A stretch of 31,959 bases of DNA from TMED69 sp964642505 (GTDB lineage: Bacteria; Pseudomonadota; Gammaproteobacteria; Ga0077536): assembly GCA_964642505.1 (NCBI GenBank), contig CAZXQY010000021.1:1-31959 (forward strand). Direction: 5' to 3'. Within the stretch, counting starts at the first letter, position 1, and the number at the start of each line of letters is the position of its first letter. Made by a program: the position numbers and the translations under genes. The notes under the pieces were generated by a model. The model was not told the DNA's origin. It saw only the letters and a list, made by a program, of their open reading frames with translations, and did no database searches. Positions 22,699 through 30,830 of the stretch are shown in pieces.

Positions 22699-23766
22699 AT
22701 GGATTTCGGTTTTGTTTTTATGGGCGACTGTCACATACACGGAGATGTAAAATACGCGGAAGATAAAGGATTTTCGCACGCGTGGCTTTATGATACTCAG
22801 ATGTTGGGAAGTGAAGTCTACGCTTCACTTGCACTGTGTGCTGATAGGACTGAAAAGATAATTTTGGGACCCGGTGTTACTAACCCTAAATCGAGAATCG
22901 CACCTTTATCAGCTTGCGGAATGGCCACAATTAACTCGCTAGCGCCTGGAAGAGTTGTCATGGGCATTGGGACTGGGAATACAACCCGTAGAACTATGGG
23001 AATGCCGGCGGCGCGGATTGCTGAGTTGGAAGACCATATCAGAGTGTGTAAAGGTCTATTTAAAGGCGACATAGTCGATTACAGTGAAGGAGATCGCCAT
23101 CGAAAGATAAAATTTTTGAACCCTGATCTCAATTATTACAATATCAAAGACGAGATTCCTATATATATTGCCGCGAGTGGTCCTAAGGTAGCACAAATGG
23201 CTGGGAGAATAGCTGACGGAGTGATTCTTTTCGGCGCCGTTCACCCCGACTTGGTAAAGTGGATGGTTGATAACGTTCGTAATGGTGCGGAACAAGCAGG
23301 TAAAAACCCAGAAGACGTGTACGTCTTGTCTATGACTGCCTTTTATTTAACTGACTCGAATGAAGAAATAGAATCGAAGAAAGTACGGGAAGCGGTCGGG
23401 CCCATGGTCGCATCAAGTAGTAACATTTTTGCACTGTCTTGCCACCAAAATCCGGACTTATTGCCAGCAGAATTGAGAAACGAACTGGTGGGTTTCACTG
23501 GTGTTTATAAAGAACCCGATGAGCCTGTGGAAACCCGTCATCTAAAACTTTATTCGGGTTACCTCCAACATCTCAAAGCGGAGCACGAAGCCTTGATGAC
23601 CAAAAAAATTATCCAGGCTACCACCCTCACGGGCACCAAGCAGGAAGTACTTGATATGATAGAGGCGATGAAAGATGCCGGTGTAAATCAAGTGGCCATT
23701 CAACCAATTCGTCCCACTAGAGAGGTGGTCGATGAGGTCGCTGCAGAGATAATACCTCATTTTTAA
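22699..23766 (+). CDS. LLM-class (luciferase-like) flavin or F420-dependent oxidoreductase
   Basis: This 355-residue TIM-barrel protein belongs to the bacterial-luciferase-like superfamily, which uses FMNH2 or F420 for monooxygenation or hydride transfer. Landmarks are AEDKGFSHAWLYDTQ (20-34), ILGPGVTNP (55-63), LAPGRVVMGIGTGN (82-95) and IPIYIAASGPKVAQMAGRIADG (residues about 154-175). The branch resembles methylene-H4MPT reductase-like proteins more than true luciferases. Cofactor and substrate cannot be decided from sequence alone. The ATG has GGAGAGAG upstream. It follows the esterase gene on the same strand, and its stop lies 7 bases from the stop of the convergent amidotransferase. Confidence 0.9.
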   Translation: MDFGFVFMGDCHIHGDVKYAEDKGFSHAWLYDTQMLGSEVYASLALCADRTEKIILGPGVTNPKSRIAPLSACGMATINSLAPGRVVMGIGTGNTTRRTMGMPAARIAELEDHIRVCKGLFKGDIVDYSEGDRHRKIKFLNPDLNYYNIKDEIPIYIAASGPKVAQMAGRIADGVILFGAVHPDLVKWMVDNVRNGAEQAGKNPEDVYVLSMTAFYLTDSNEEIESKKVREAVGPMVASSSNIFALSCHQNPDLLPAELRNELVGFTGVYKEPDEPVETRHLKLYSGYLQHLKAEHEALMTKKIIQATTLTGTKQEVLDMIEAMKDAGVNQVAIQPIRPTREVVDEVAAEIIPHF

Positions 23767-23773
23767 CAAAGTA

Positions 23774-24481
23774 TTATTCCTTAAGAAAATTGAGAATCCA
23801 ATTCCTAATGAGAAAATTATCTGGGACTAATTCCAGAGAAGCTTCCGCATTTAGCCTAACGTTATTCGGAAGAATTGCTACTCGTTCTCCGATCAACGCC
23901 GAAATATATTCTCTCTCAAATTCTGGATGCCCCTGTATACCCAGAGTATGTTCATTAAATTCGACTAGGAAATTCTCGCAATAATCGGTACTAGCCAAAT
24001 TAATAGCTCCCGGAGGCAGGCGAACAATTTGTTCTTGATGAAAAGCTGGAACAATTAAATTTACTCCAGAATCGGCCATCCAGATCCTCTTTTCGACAAT
24101 GTGGAAGTTTTTACAACCTACACCCCAGCCTGTTTTTGAGAAGTCGACCACACCTCCTAAAGATTTTGCAATTAACTGATGTCCGAAACAAATCCCTACC
24201 ATTGGAATTTTCTTTGCGCTGAGCACTTCGATTAAAGATTTCAAGTCTGAAATCCATACTGAATTGTCGTTCACCGAAAACCTGCTACCAGTTACCACGT
24301 ATCCTTCAAGAGCTTCCAGATTACTAGGCAGCTCCCCCTTACAAACATCGAAAACTGACCATGCAATTTCTTTCCCAAATACAGAGAATGCCGATTCATA
24401 CATCTCGGGATAATCTTTGAAATGAGCAGTTAGGCCATCGGGCACATGGTCACATAACAAAAGACCTAATTTCATTTCCAT
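23774..24481 (-). CDS. Class I glutamine amidotransferase-like protein
   Basis: This 235-residue protein has the class I amidotransferase triad: Cys98 in GICFGHQ, and His185 and Glu187 in GHPEFE. An early YVVTGSRFSV segment (61-70) is typical of the stand-alone GMP-synthase-like amidotransferases, which release ammonia or hydrolyse gamma-glutamyl bonds. There is no synthetase domain and no synthetase gene beside it, so the acceptor is unknown; a gamma-glutamyl hydrolase activity is one option. Starts at 24481 and 24475 are both possible and neither has a strong Shine-Dalgarno sequence. It is divergent from the DsbA operon and shares its spacer with a long dyad. Confidence 0.88.
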   Translation of the reverse strand: MEMKLGLLLCDHVPDGLTAHFKDYPEMYESAFSVFGKEIAWSVFDVCKGELPSNLEALEGYVVTGSRFSVNDNSVWISDLKSLIEVLSAKKIPMVGICFGHQLIAKSLGGVVDFSKTGWGVGCKNFHIVEKRIWMADSGVNLIVPAFHQEQIVRLPPGAINLASTDYCENFLVEFNEHTLGIQGHPEFEREYISALIGERVAILPNNVRLNAEASLELVPDNFLIRNWILNFLKE

Positions 24482-24536
24482 AAACAGAATTCTACTTTAG
24501 AAAGATGATCTATAAAATAAATTCTTTTCAATTCGG

Positions 24537-24566
24537 TTGCCTGATAGAATGTTAACCTTCTATAAG
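24537..24566 (+). promoter_or_regulatory. Promoter candidate for the dsbA-MEKHLA-surE operon
   Basis: TTGCCT (24537-24542) and TATAAG (24561-24566), separated by 18 bases, give a reasonable sigma-70-type pair. The predicted transcript would start near 24573, about 22 bases before the ATG, leaving room for the Shine-Dalgarno-like TAGGAT. The dyad at 24540-24567 covers the spacer and the -10 box. Confidence 0.45.
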
Positions 24567-24567
24567 G
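24540..24567. promoter_or_regulatory. Long operator-like dyad over the promoter
   Basis: A 28-base inverted repeat is centred on the palindrome GTTAAC, with 12 of 14 positions matching. The inner core is ATAGAA (24544-24549) and TTCTAT (24558-24563); outer arms are CCT and AGG. Mismatches are T24550/C24557 and G24543/A24564. It overlaps the -10 box and most of the spacer of the candidate promoter. A dimeric repressor is the simplest reading. It lies between divergent genes, so a terminator role is unlikely. Confidence 0.5.
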
Positions 24568-24595
24568 GGCTAAGGACACCCTAGGATTTTAATCA

Positions 24596-25243
24596 ATGAA
24601 AAAATCTGTATTAACCGTTATATCCGACCCAGTTTGCCCGTGGTGCTTTATTGGTAAAAATCGCCTTGACCGCGCGATCAAATCCCTTCCTGAAAACATA
24701 AATTTAGACGTTCAATGGAATCCTTTTGAGCTGAATCCAACATTATCGAAGTCTGGAATGAGTCGAGATGACTACCTCAGAATTAAATTTGGATCGACTC
24801 GTGCCGCTAATAAAATATATGACAACATTGCTTTCACAGCGTGCTCAGATGGAATAATCTTAAACCTGGACTCGATCACCAGAACCCCTAATACTAGAGA
24901 TGCTCATAAGTTAATTCTCTATTCACAAAAACTTAGAGTTCAAGATAAATTGGTACACAATCTATTTAAAGCTTATTTGATTGACGGACTGGACATAGGG
25001 AATCTCGATACGCTTGTACAGATAGCAAGACAGTCCGGTATCTCAACTAAAGAAGCTAAAAACACCCTCTTAAATAAAAACCTTCATTCTGAAATCGAAA
25101 AACTAGAAGAAAAGGCGACCGAAATGGGGATCATGGGAGTGCCCGCGTTCTTGTATAATGACCGCTACCTTTTTTCGGGCGCTCAATCTGTTGAAACGAT
25201 TAAGTTTTCCATCATCAAAGCTTTCGATAAAAATCTCTCTTGA
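24596..25243 (+). CDS. DsbA-family thiol oxidoreductase, FrnE-like
   Basis: This 215-residue thioredoxin-fold protein has the active site CPWC (Cys14, Cys17) right at the N-terminus, the large helical insertion and a C-terminal GVPAFLYNDRYLFSGAQ segment with the cis-proline. It lacks a signal peptide, so it belongs to the cytosolic FrnE/2-hydroxychromene-2-carboxylate isomerase-like group and not to periplasmic DsbA. It may reduce or isomerise disulfides, or act in glutathione-type isomerisation. The ATG has TAGGAT upstream. The stop overlaps the next start in TTGA, so translation is coupled. Confidence 0.92.
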   Translation: MKKSVLTVISDPVCPWCFIGKNRLDRAIKSLPENINLDVQWNPFELNPTLSKSGMSRDDYLRIKFGSTRAANKIYDNIAFTACSDGIILNLDSITRTPNTRDAHKLILYSQKLRVQDKLVHNLFKAYLIDGLDIGNLDTLVQIARQSGISTKEAKNTLLNKNLHSEIEKLEEKATEMGIMGVPAFLYNDRYLFSGAQSVETIKFSIIKAFDKNLS

Positions 25244-25719
25244 AAAACGTTAAACAGATTCCTTGCGCTCAAAACGACTGGAGAGCGGATATCGCTGGCC
25301 TTATCATAAATAGTCACGAAACTATTGTCGGTTTTCCTTTAATGAATTCAAATTCTGCCGGCGCAGTATCTGCTAGAGAACTCTTCAATTTAGAAAATGC
25401 GGTGTTAGCTCACGACACCCAGACAGATCCTATTTTTCGTTACGCTAACCTATCCGCGCTCGCCCTTTTCGAATATACTTGGGAAGAATTGATAGAGCTT
25501 CCGTCCAGGCTATCCGCCGAACAAGAAGCCCAATCCAAACGTGATCAAACGATGCGAACAGTCTTACGGGATGGATATATCAGCAACTATAACGGAGTGA
25601 GAATAACTAAATCTGGCAGACGTTTTGTTATCGAGAACGCGACAATCTGGAACTTAGTCGAAGATAACGGTAGTCCGGCAGGGCAGGCAGCAACCTTTAA
25701 AACACACCACGGCCTCTAA
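25240..25719 (+). CDS. MEKHLA-domain protein
   Basis: This 159-residue soluble protein matches the stand-alone MEKHLA domain, a PAS-like fold also found at the C-terminus of plant HD-ZIP III factors. Visible landmarks are FRYANLSALALFEYTWEEL (about 67-85), LPSRLSAE, and the late GRRFVIENATIWNL with GQAATF. Binding a small ligand or sensing redox state is plausible for a PAS-like fold but is not shown. The start is TTG inside the upstream stop (TTGA overlap). Without it the next in-frame ATG would cut into the domain. Sitting directly behind a thiol oxidoreductase, it may be that protein's partner. Confidence 0.85.
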   Translation: MKNVKQIPCAQNDWRADIAGLIINSHETIVGFPLMNSNSAGAVSARELFNLENAVLAHDTQTDPIFRYANLSALALFEYTWEELIELPSRLSAEQEAQSKRDQTMRTVLRDGYISNYNGVRITKSGRRFVIENATIWNLVEDNGSPAGQAATFKTHHGL

Positions 25720-25779
25720 ATATTAATAATGTTGTGAAAAAGAAACGATTTCAAAAACAATTGTAACAAGGGGATCAGA

Positions 25780-26571
25780 TTGGGAGGGGAAAAAACTGTT
25801 TTAATAACTAACGACGATAGTATCGATTCACCTTTCCTAGAATTGGCGATTAATTCGTTAGCAGATTTTTGCGAAATTCTAATCGCTGTCCCAGCTACAG
25901 AGCACAGTTGGAAAGGAAAATCGATGACCAGACATGGCTCCTTAAAAATCGCGGACACCAAAATTGGAGACCTCGAAGGATGGGCGATAGAAGGCACACC
26001 AGCAGACTGTGTCAATTTAGCCATACATAATTTAACTCCCAAAAAACCTGACCTGGTTATCTCAGGAATTAACATAGGCAAGAATATTGGCTTGGGTTTT
26101 TGCTTGGCTTCGGGAACAGTAGGCGCGTGTTTGGAGGCTAATATAGCAGACATACCTGCTATTGCTTTGTCTCAAGAACTCGTTCCTTCGGATTTTCTTT
26201 TCTGGGATAAACACCGTCGATTCCCCGAAAAAACGGAACGCTTCGTTCAAGAGACCATCCCAAAAAATTGCGCTTTAGTGTGGGATAAGTTTGGGAAAAT
26301 CGAATCTCGACGCCCCATTACGTGGAATATAAACTTTCCATACAAAGCCAGCACGGAAGCCACTATTGCCTACACAAAATTGAGCCGAACTTTTTATGGG
26401 AAATGCTTCAATGACGACGGAAATAATAGTTACAAGTTCGGGTTGGCAAAGGCAAATATTGATAATAAAGCGGGTACCGATGTGGCCGCACTTGAAGCGG
26501 GAAAGATTAGCGCAACTCTCATAGATATGACCACGATAGGACAGGTACTTCCTACTTCTGTTAGTAATTAA
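25780..26571 (+). CDS. surE: SurE-family 5'/3'-nucleotidase, second paralogue
   Basis: This 263-residue SurE protein keeps all four metal ligands: Asp12 and Asp13 (TNDDS), Ser43 and Asn98 (SGINIGKN). The glycine that normally follows the Asp pair is Ser14, and the usual APG shortly after is DSP, so the first loop is atypical. The GTPADCVNLAI segment (72-82) is normal. It has no signal and should be cytosolic, unlike the copy at 1-734. The start is TTG, supported by AAGGGG six bases upstream. It lies 60 bases after the MEKHLA gene. Its end overlaps the convergent DUF2461 gene by 11 bases. Confidence 0.9.
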   Translation: MGGEKTVLITNDDSIDSPFLELAINSLADFCEILIAVPATEHSWKGKSMTRHGSLKIADTKIGDLEGWAIEGTPADCVNLAIHNLTPKKPDLVISGINIGKNIGLGFCLASGTVGACLEANIADIPAIALSQELVPSDFLFWDKHRRFPEKTERFVQETIPKNCALVWDKFGKIESRRPITWNINFPYKASTEATIAYTKLSRTFYGKCFNDDGNNSYKFGLAKANIDNKAGTDVAALEAGKISATLIDMTTIGQVLPTSVSN

Positions 26572-27274
26572 CCTCGACGGCAAAACACAAGTAATCCATT
26601 ATTTCTGCCGTTTGTACAAACTGCTTAATAGAAAACTCCAAGAATGAAGTGTGATAAAGCTGCCTATCTGGAAACCCGTATCGAGCAATAAAACTTTTCC
26701 TTTTCAATTCGTCGATAAGCGGATGTCCTTTGTCAAAGCCCCGAGGGGGTCTAATCAAACTATCGCCGATAAAACGCCAATTTTTTTTAAAAGATTTATC
26801 ATTGATCGCGTTAGCCCAAGCACTTGGATTATCCGCAATAAATTCCCTTATCTTTAATAAGGAGCGTGACTCTGGGCGCCAAATACCGGCGCCTAAAAAA
26901 CAGTTCCCTGGTTCCAAATGAACGTAAAAACCTGGTGCGTGGACGTCTTTCCCCTGAACATGGCGAAATTGGATTCCTACATTGGTTTTATAAGGGGTCT
27001 TATCTTTCGAAAAACGAGTGTCCCGATAAACCCTCATTAGCGAACCACCAACTTTCTTTGGAACAGCCAAAAAATAGCTAGATAGCCTTTCAGATATAAG
27101 CGGTCCCATATCTTCAATAAAATTGAGCGACGGTATACGAATAAGATTTTCGTATCGACTCTTATTTTCTTGAAACCAAGCCCGGTTATTGTTTTCCTTT
27201 AGCTCAGATAAGAATTCCAAAGACTTTTTAGGAAAGCCTCGAAAAACCGTCGTTGAAGATTCAACTAAACTCAT
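26561..27274 (-). CDS. DUF2461 family protein
   Basis: This 237-residue soluble protein matches DUF2461 (TIGR02453-type). Landmarks are LEFLSELKENNNRAWFQENKSRY (residues about 19-41), MRVYRDTRFSKDKTPYKTN (80-98), the GFYVHLEPG segment and a late PPRGFDKGHPLIDELKRKSF. The function of the family is unknown. The ATG has GGGA upstream. It is the last gene after the hydantoinase-FAD oxidase set, 50 bases behind the oxidase, and may only be carried along in the transcript. It overlaps the convergent surE by 11 bases. Confidence 0.9.
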   Translation of the reverse strand: MSLVESSTTVFRGFPKKSLEFLSELKENNNRAWFQENKSRYENLIRIPSLNFIEDMGPLISERLSSYFLAVPKKVGGSLMRVYRDTRFSKDKTPYKTNVGIQFRHVQGKDVHAPGFYVHLEPGNCFLGAGIWRPESRSLLKIREFIADNPSAWANAINDKSFKKNWRFIGDSLIRPPRGFDKGHPLIDELKRKSFIARYGFPDRQLYHTSFLEFSIKQFVQTAEIMDYLCFAVEVNY

Positions 27275-27324
27275 TAATTTTCCCGACTTACTAAATAATA
27301 GTTTTTATTAAACGATTCTAACCT

Positions 27325-28902
27325 CTACCTTAAACCCAGAGTTCCAGGATTTATAACTCTTTCAGGGTCGACCACATCTTTTACGCCATTTAGTAGCTTT
27401 CGAAGAGGCTCATCCATCATCTCTTGGAATGGATAGTATTTACCAAGTTGTAGATGACAACAGCCATTTGCATCGTAAAGGTCCCTCAATCCTTCGCGAA
27501 GTCTTAGAGCGACCGCTCTTTTTTCTTCATCCGGCGGTATCGTCTTCCATTTATTTGCAAAATCTTCTTCGATCAAACTTAATCTAAATTCCCCTAATTC
27601 ATCGTGCCAATAAATACTAGGCTCAATAACAAACTCTGTTCCAGAAAAACAAGTTAAGTAAGAACTATGGATATTTAACTCTTCCATCGTGCTTCTGTGT
27701 TTTTCAAAAAATCCCTCTGTCAATCTTCCAATCTCGACCGCCTTGGAAAGGGGCATAAAGCCATGTATTGGTAGCCACAACTCTCCTTGAGCACCTAACA
27801 AAACCGTTCTGACACCTCCAAAGGGTTGGGCTCTAAAAGCTGTCGGAAGGGTATTATCGATTTCAGTACCATCCTGTCTCAAACAGACGTCTCTAGCGGT
27901 TTGCAATCCCTTATAAGCTACATCTCGGTCATAACTATCAAACGTCATATGTAAAGAATAATTGACTTTTTTAAGAAAACCTTTTCCGCTAGTCGCTAAC
28001 TTGAACGAACTCCAAAGTCCTTTTATCCCACCTTCCTTAACGGCCACGTCTCTCAAAACAGCCAAACCTTCCCCAAAAGTAAAGCCCAGATTTTCAAAAC
28101 TATCATTATAGTAAGGATCGAATCCGTAACACTCGGCACAAATTCTCTTTCGAGCGAGAATGGTTTGAGTTTGGAGCATAGCGTCTAGAGTATCAAAGGC
28201 GAAAGACATAAAAAGAGTAACAGCAGGCGCTTCGATTAATCTCAATGTAACTTCTGCCTTGACACCGAAGGCTCCCGTATCAGCCGTAAATATACCGGTC
28301 AAATCTGGACCAAAATGCCGCCAAAACGGTGAACCATGCTTATGGGCTGCCGAGCCTGTCTGCAGTAGCGTACCGTCAGCCAGCGCCACTTTTAGACCTA
28401 AAACGCTTTCAGCTGCGGTATTATAGGTTCCTGATCCTAAGAAAAGGCTGTTTTGGGAAATTGTCCCGCCCACCGTAGCATACATTCCAGATAGCGGCCC
28501 AAAGTAAGGCGTGCGTAAATCCTGCTCCGCAAGCGCCTCATATAGTTTTTTCCAGGTACAACCAGATTCTACAGTAACGTACATATCCTCAGAATTAATT
28601 TCTAACACTTTATCCATTGAGCGCATGTCCACCAGCATGCTACCCGAATTCTCTGGTTGATAACCTCTAGTGTAAGACATGCCACCACCTCGGGGTACCA
28701 CACTCATACCCGAATCAGTGGCCACTTTAACGCAATCCGCGAGTTCTTTGGCGTTCCTCGGTCGGACTACAATTTCTGCAATCTCACCTTTAGTACAACT
28801 CAGGTCAGTAGAGTAAAATTTTCTATCTTTTTCGCTAGTCAGTACGCACTCACTACCGGCAATTGTCTTCAGTCTGGCAACGACGTTTTCTTTTTTATCC
28901 AT
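27325..28902 (-). CDS. FAD-binding oxidase (PCMH/GlcD-type)
   Basis: This 525-residue flavoprotein has the VAO/PCMH fold. The FAD-binding segment shows RNAKELADCVKVA (49-61), VVPRGGGMSYTRGY (72-85) and GGTISQNS (with the pyrophosphate loop). The C-terminus ends in the classic DPERVINPGTLG. Family members oxidise 2-hydroxy acids such as glycolate or lactate, or aryl alcohols. A pair of Cys (ANGCCHLQLG) near the end is unusual for the motif region. The ATG has AAAGGA upstream. It lies 68 bases behind hydantoinase B, so it probably oxidises a product or substrate of that pathway; this is inference. Confidence 0.9.
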   Translation of the reverse strand: MDKKENVVARLKTIAGSECVLTSEKDRKFYSTDLSCTKGEIAEIVVRPRNAKELADCVKVATDSGMSVVPRGGGMSYTRGYQPENSGSMLVDMRSMDKVLEINSEDMYVTVESGCTWKKLYEALAEQDLRTPYFGPLSGMYATVGGTISQNSLFLGSGTYNTAAESVLGLKVALADGTLLQTGSAAHKHGSPFWRHFGPDLTGIFTADTGAFGVKAEVTLRLIEAPAVTLFMSFAFDTLDAMLQTQTILARKRICAECYGFDPYYNDSFENLGFTFGEGLAVLRDVAVKEGGIKGLWSSFKLATSGKGFLKKVNYSLHMTFDSYDRDVAYKGLQTARDVCLRQDGTEIDNTLPTAFRAQPFGGVRTVLLGAQGELWLPIHGFMPLSKAVEIGRLTEGFFEKHRSTMEELNIHSSYLTCFSGTEFVIEPSIYWHDELGEFRLSLIEEDFANKWKTIPPDEEKRAVALRLREGLRDLYDANGCCHLQLGKYYPFQEMMDEPLRKLLNGVKDVVDPERVINPGTLGLR

Positions 28903-28970
28903 ATGACTATCCTTTCGTCACTTCGCGTTTTTGCGGTTCTTTCATTTGGTACGGCATTCTACTAGCAAAA

Positions 28971-30830
28971 CTAATGTGATTTAGGGTCGATAGGTGGAGA
29001 AAATCCTGTTTCCGCCAAACATCTCCCCTTAATCGATTCTAGATCACCACCCTTATCAAATATTTTTTGGTTCTCGACTGCGTTGCTCATCTGTTCTCTT
29101 AATTCTTCAGTGGCAACTTCGTTTACCGACCCATCCTCGTCTATTACCACTCCAAATTCCTTCGCCCCTCTTTGAGTGACTAAACCTTTCTTAACGTCTA
29201 AGACAACTCTTTCTATTTCTCGTTCAAAAGGGTTCCCCCAACCACCTCCACCCCAAGTTTCGAAGAGCAACAAATCGTCGATTTCTACCGACACTCGGTC
29301 GCATTTTGATGGCACCAATTTCTCCTCCCCGGATGACCGTATTAAAACTTTTCGGCTCCGCTGCCCAGGTTTTCCACCGTTGACGCCCCAAGGATATGTT
29401 AACCAACGATCGTCATGAATCGATATCTCTCCTTTTTCTAAAAATCTATATCCTACCCTGACCCCATTTCCCCCTCTGTTAAAACCTGGTCCTCCTGAAT
29501 CTGGAATGGTCTCATATTGCTCAATCCTCAACGGAAAATAGCTTTCTAAAAATTCATTTGGAACATTAGTGAAGCTAGGCCACAGGGAATGGCCGTCAGC
29601 ACCGTCACCCATAGGTCTGCCTGGAATCCCACCAAACCCTATCTGATATAACTGATACCACTTACCGTTTCGATCGTAACCTGAATACATAAAGTGAGGG
29701 CTGTCTGAAAATCCTGCAGCACACATCAAATCTGGCGAACCTTGCCCAAGTAACCCACCTATGATGTCAAATACTCTACCTAAAGCATGAGTCCTGCAGG
29801 ATAAAGCCGCCGGAAATTTGGGTTTTAAGAGTGAACCTTCAGGGATCCTAACTTCCATCAAATCATAAAATCCGTCGTTGAACATTATTTGAGGATCGAA
29901 AACCATTATCATAAATACGCCGCAAAACATTTTGAACATTTCTTCGTTAAGATAAAAATTTATCGAGCCTATTGATTGCGGATCAGTCCCTTTAAAATCA
30001 AAAATCACTCTCCCATCTTCTCGCCACATCGTACACGCCAATTTATAAGGACCGAACCCCATTCCATCGTCACAAATATAGTCTTCAAAATAAGTTTTTG
30101 TCTCTGGAATAGAATTGGATATCAATTGCTGCATCGCTCTTCGATTACGTGCTAGTAACTCATCCATTGCAGAATAAAAAATATCATCCCCAAAACGATT
30201 ACTAAGCTCGATGCACCTTTTCTCCGCTGTTCTACAAGCAGCTACAATAGCGTTGAAATCACTACGGTTCCAATGGGGTAAACGACAATTATGAAGTATG
30301 AGGTTTAACAGATCCTCTTGAAGCACACCCTGTTGATAAATTTTTGTAGGCGGTATCACTATACCTTCTTCGAAAATTTGCCTCGCATCCGTCGGCAAAC
30401 TACCTGGCACCTTCCCTCCTATGTCCGTCATGTGTCCAAACATCGCTGACCATCCTATCAGTCTCTTATCCTTGTAAATCGGAATCAATACAAGCCAATC
30501 GTTAGCGTGGCTGATCGCCCCATCACAAGAATAGGGGTCCGTCGTTAGAAATATATCTCCTTCTTCAATGGTTCCTTCATAACTATTCATGAACCCATGT
30601 ATAAAGGATCCAAATTGCCCAACCACCATTTTTCCGTCTCTATTAGCAATCATTGGAAATTCATCGTGTTGCTCTCTGATACCTGGAGACATCGCTGTTC
30701 GGAAAAGCACAGCATCCATTTCGTAACGAGCATTTTTTAACGCATTTTCAATGATGTCTAAAGCTACAGGATCTACCGTAGTATGTTTTAGCGGTTCCCG
30801 ATTTCTTTCTACTAATGTCGCACCCATCAT
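28971..30830 (-). CDS. Hydantoinase B/oxoprolinase family protein
   Basis: This 619-residue protein is the B component of the ATP-dependent hydantoinase/5-oxoprolinase/acetone-carboxylase superfamily. Landmarks are the start DPVALDIIENALKNARYEMD, REQHDEF, the TTDPYSCDGAISHANDW metal-site region, GHMTDIGGKVPGSLP and the C-terminal GGGGWGNPFER. It is complete. The ATG directly follows the hydantoinase A stop with no spacing, and GAGG lies upstream, so A and B are coupled. A second ATG (30827) is equally usable. Substrates in the family include hydantoins, 5-oxoproline and ketones; this one is unknown. Confidence 0.92.
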   Translation of the reverse strand: MMGATLVERNREPLKHTTVDPVALDIIENALKNARYEMDAVLFRTAMSPGIREQHDEFPMIANRDGKMVVGQFGSFIHGFMNSYEGTIEEGDIFLTTDPYSCDGAISHANDWLVLIPIYKDKRLIGWSAMFGHMTDIGGKVPGSLPTDARQIFEEGIVIPPTKIYQQGVLQEDLLNLILHNCRLPHWNRSDFNAIVAACRTAEKRCIELSNRFGDDIFYSAMDELLARNRRAMQQLISNSIPETKTYFEDYICDDGMGFGPYKLACTMWREDGRVIFDFKGTDPQSIGSINFYLNEEMFKMFCGVFMIMVFDPQIMFNDGFYDLMEVRIPEGSLLKPKFPAALSCRTHALGRVFDIIGGLLGQGSPDLMCAAGFSDSPHFMYSGYDRNGKWYQLYQIGFGGIPGRPMGDGADGHSLWPSFTNVPNEFLESYFPLRIEQYETIPDSGGPGFNRGGNGVRVGYRFLEKGEISIHDDRWLTYPWGVNGGKPGQRSRKVLIRSSGEEKLVPSKCDRVSVEIDDLLLFETWGGGGWGNPFEREIERVVLDVKKGLVTQRGAKEFGVVIDEDGSVNEVATEELREQMSNAVENQKIFDKGGDLESIKGRCLAETGFSPPIDPKSH

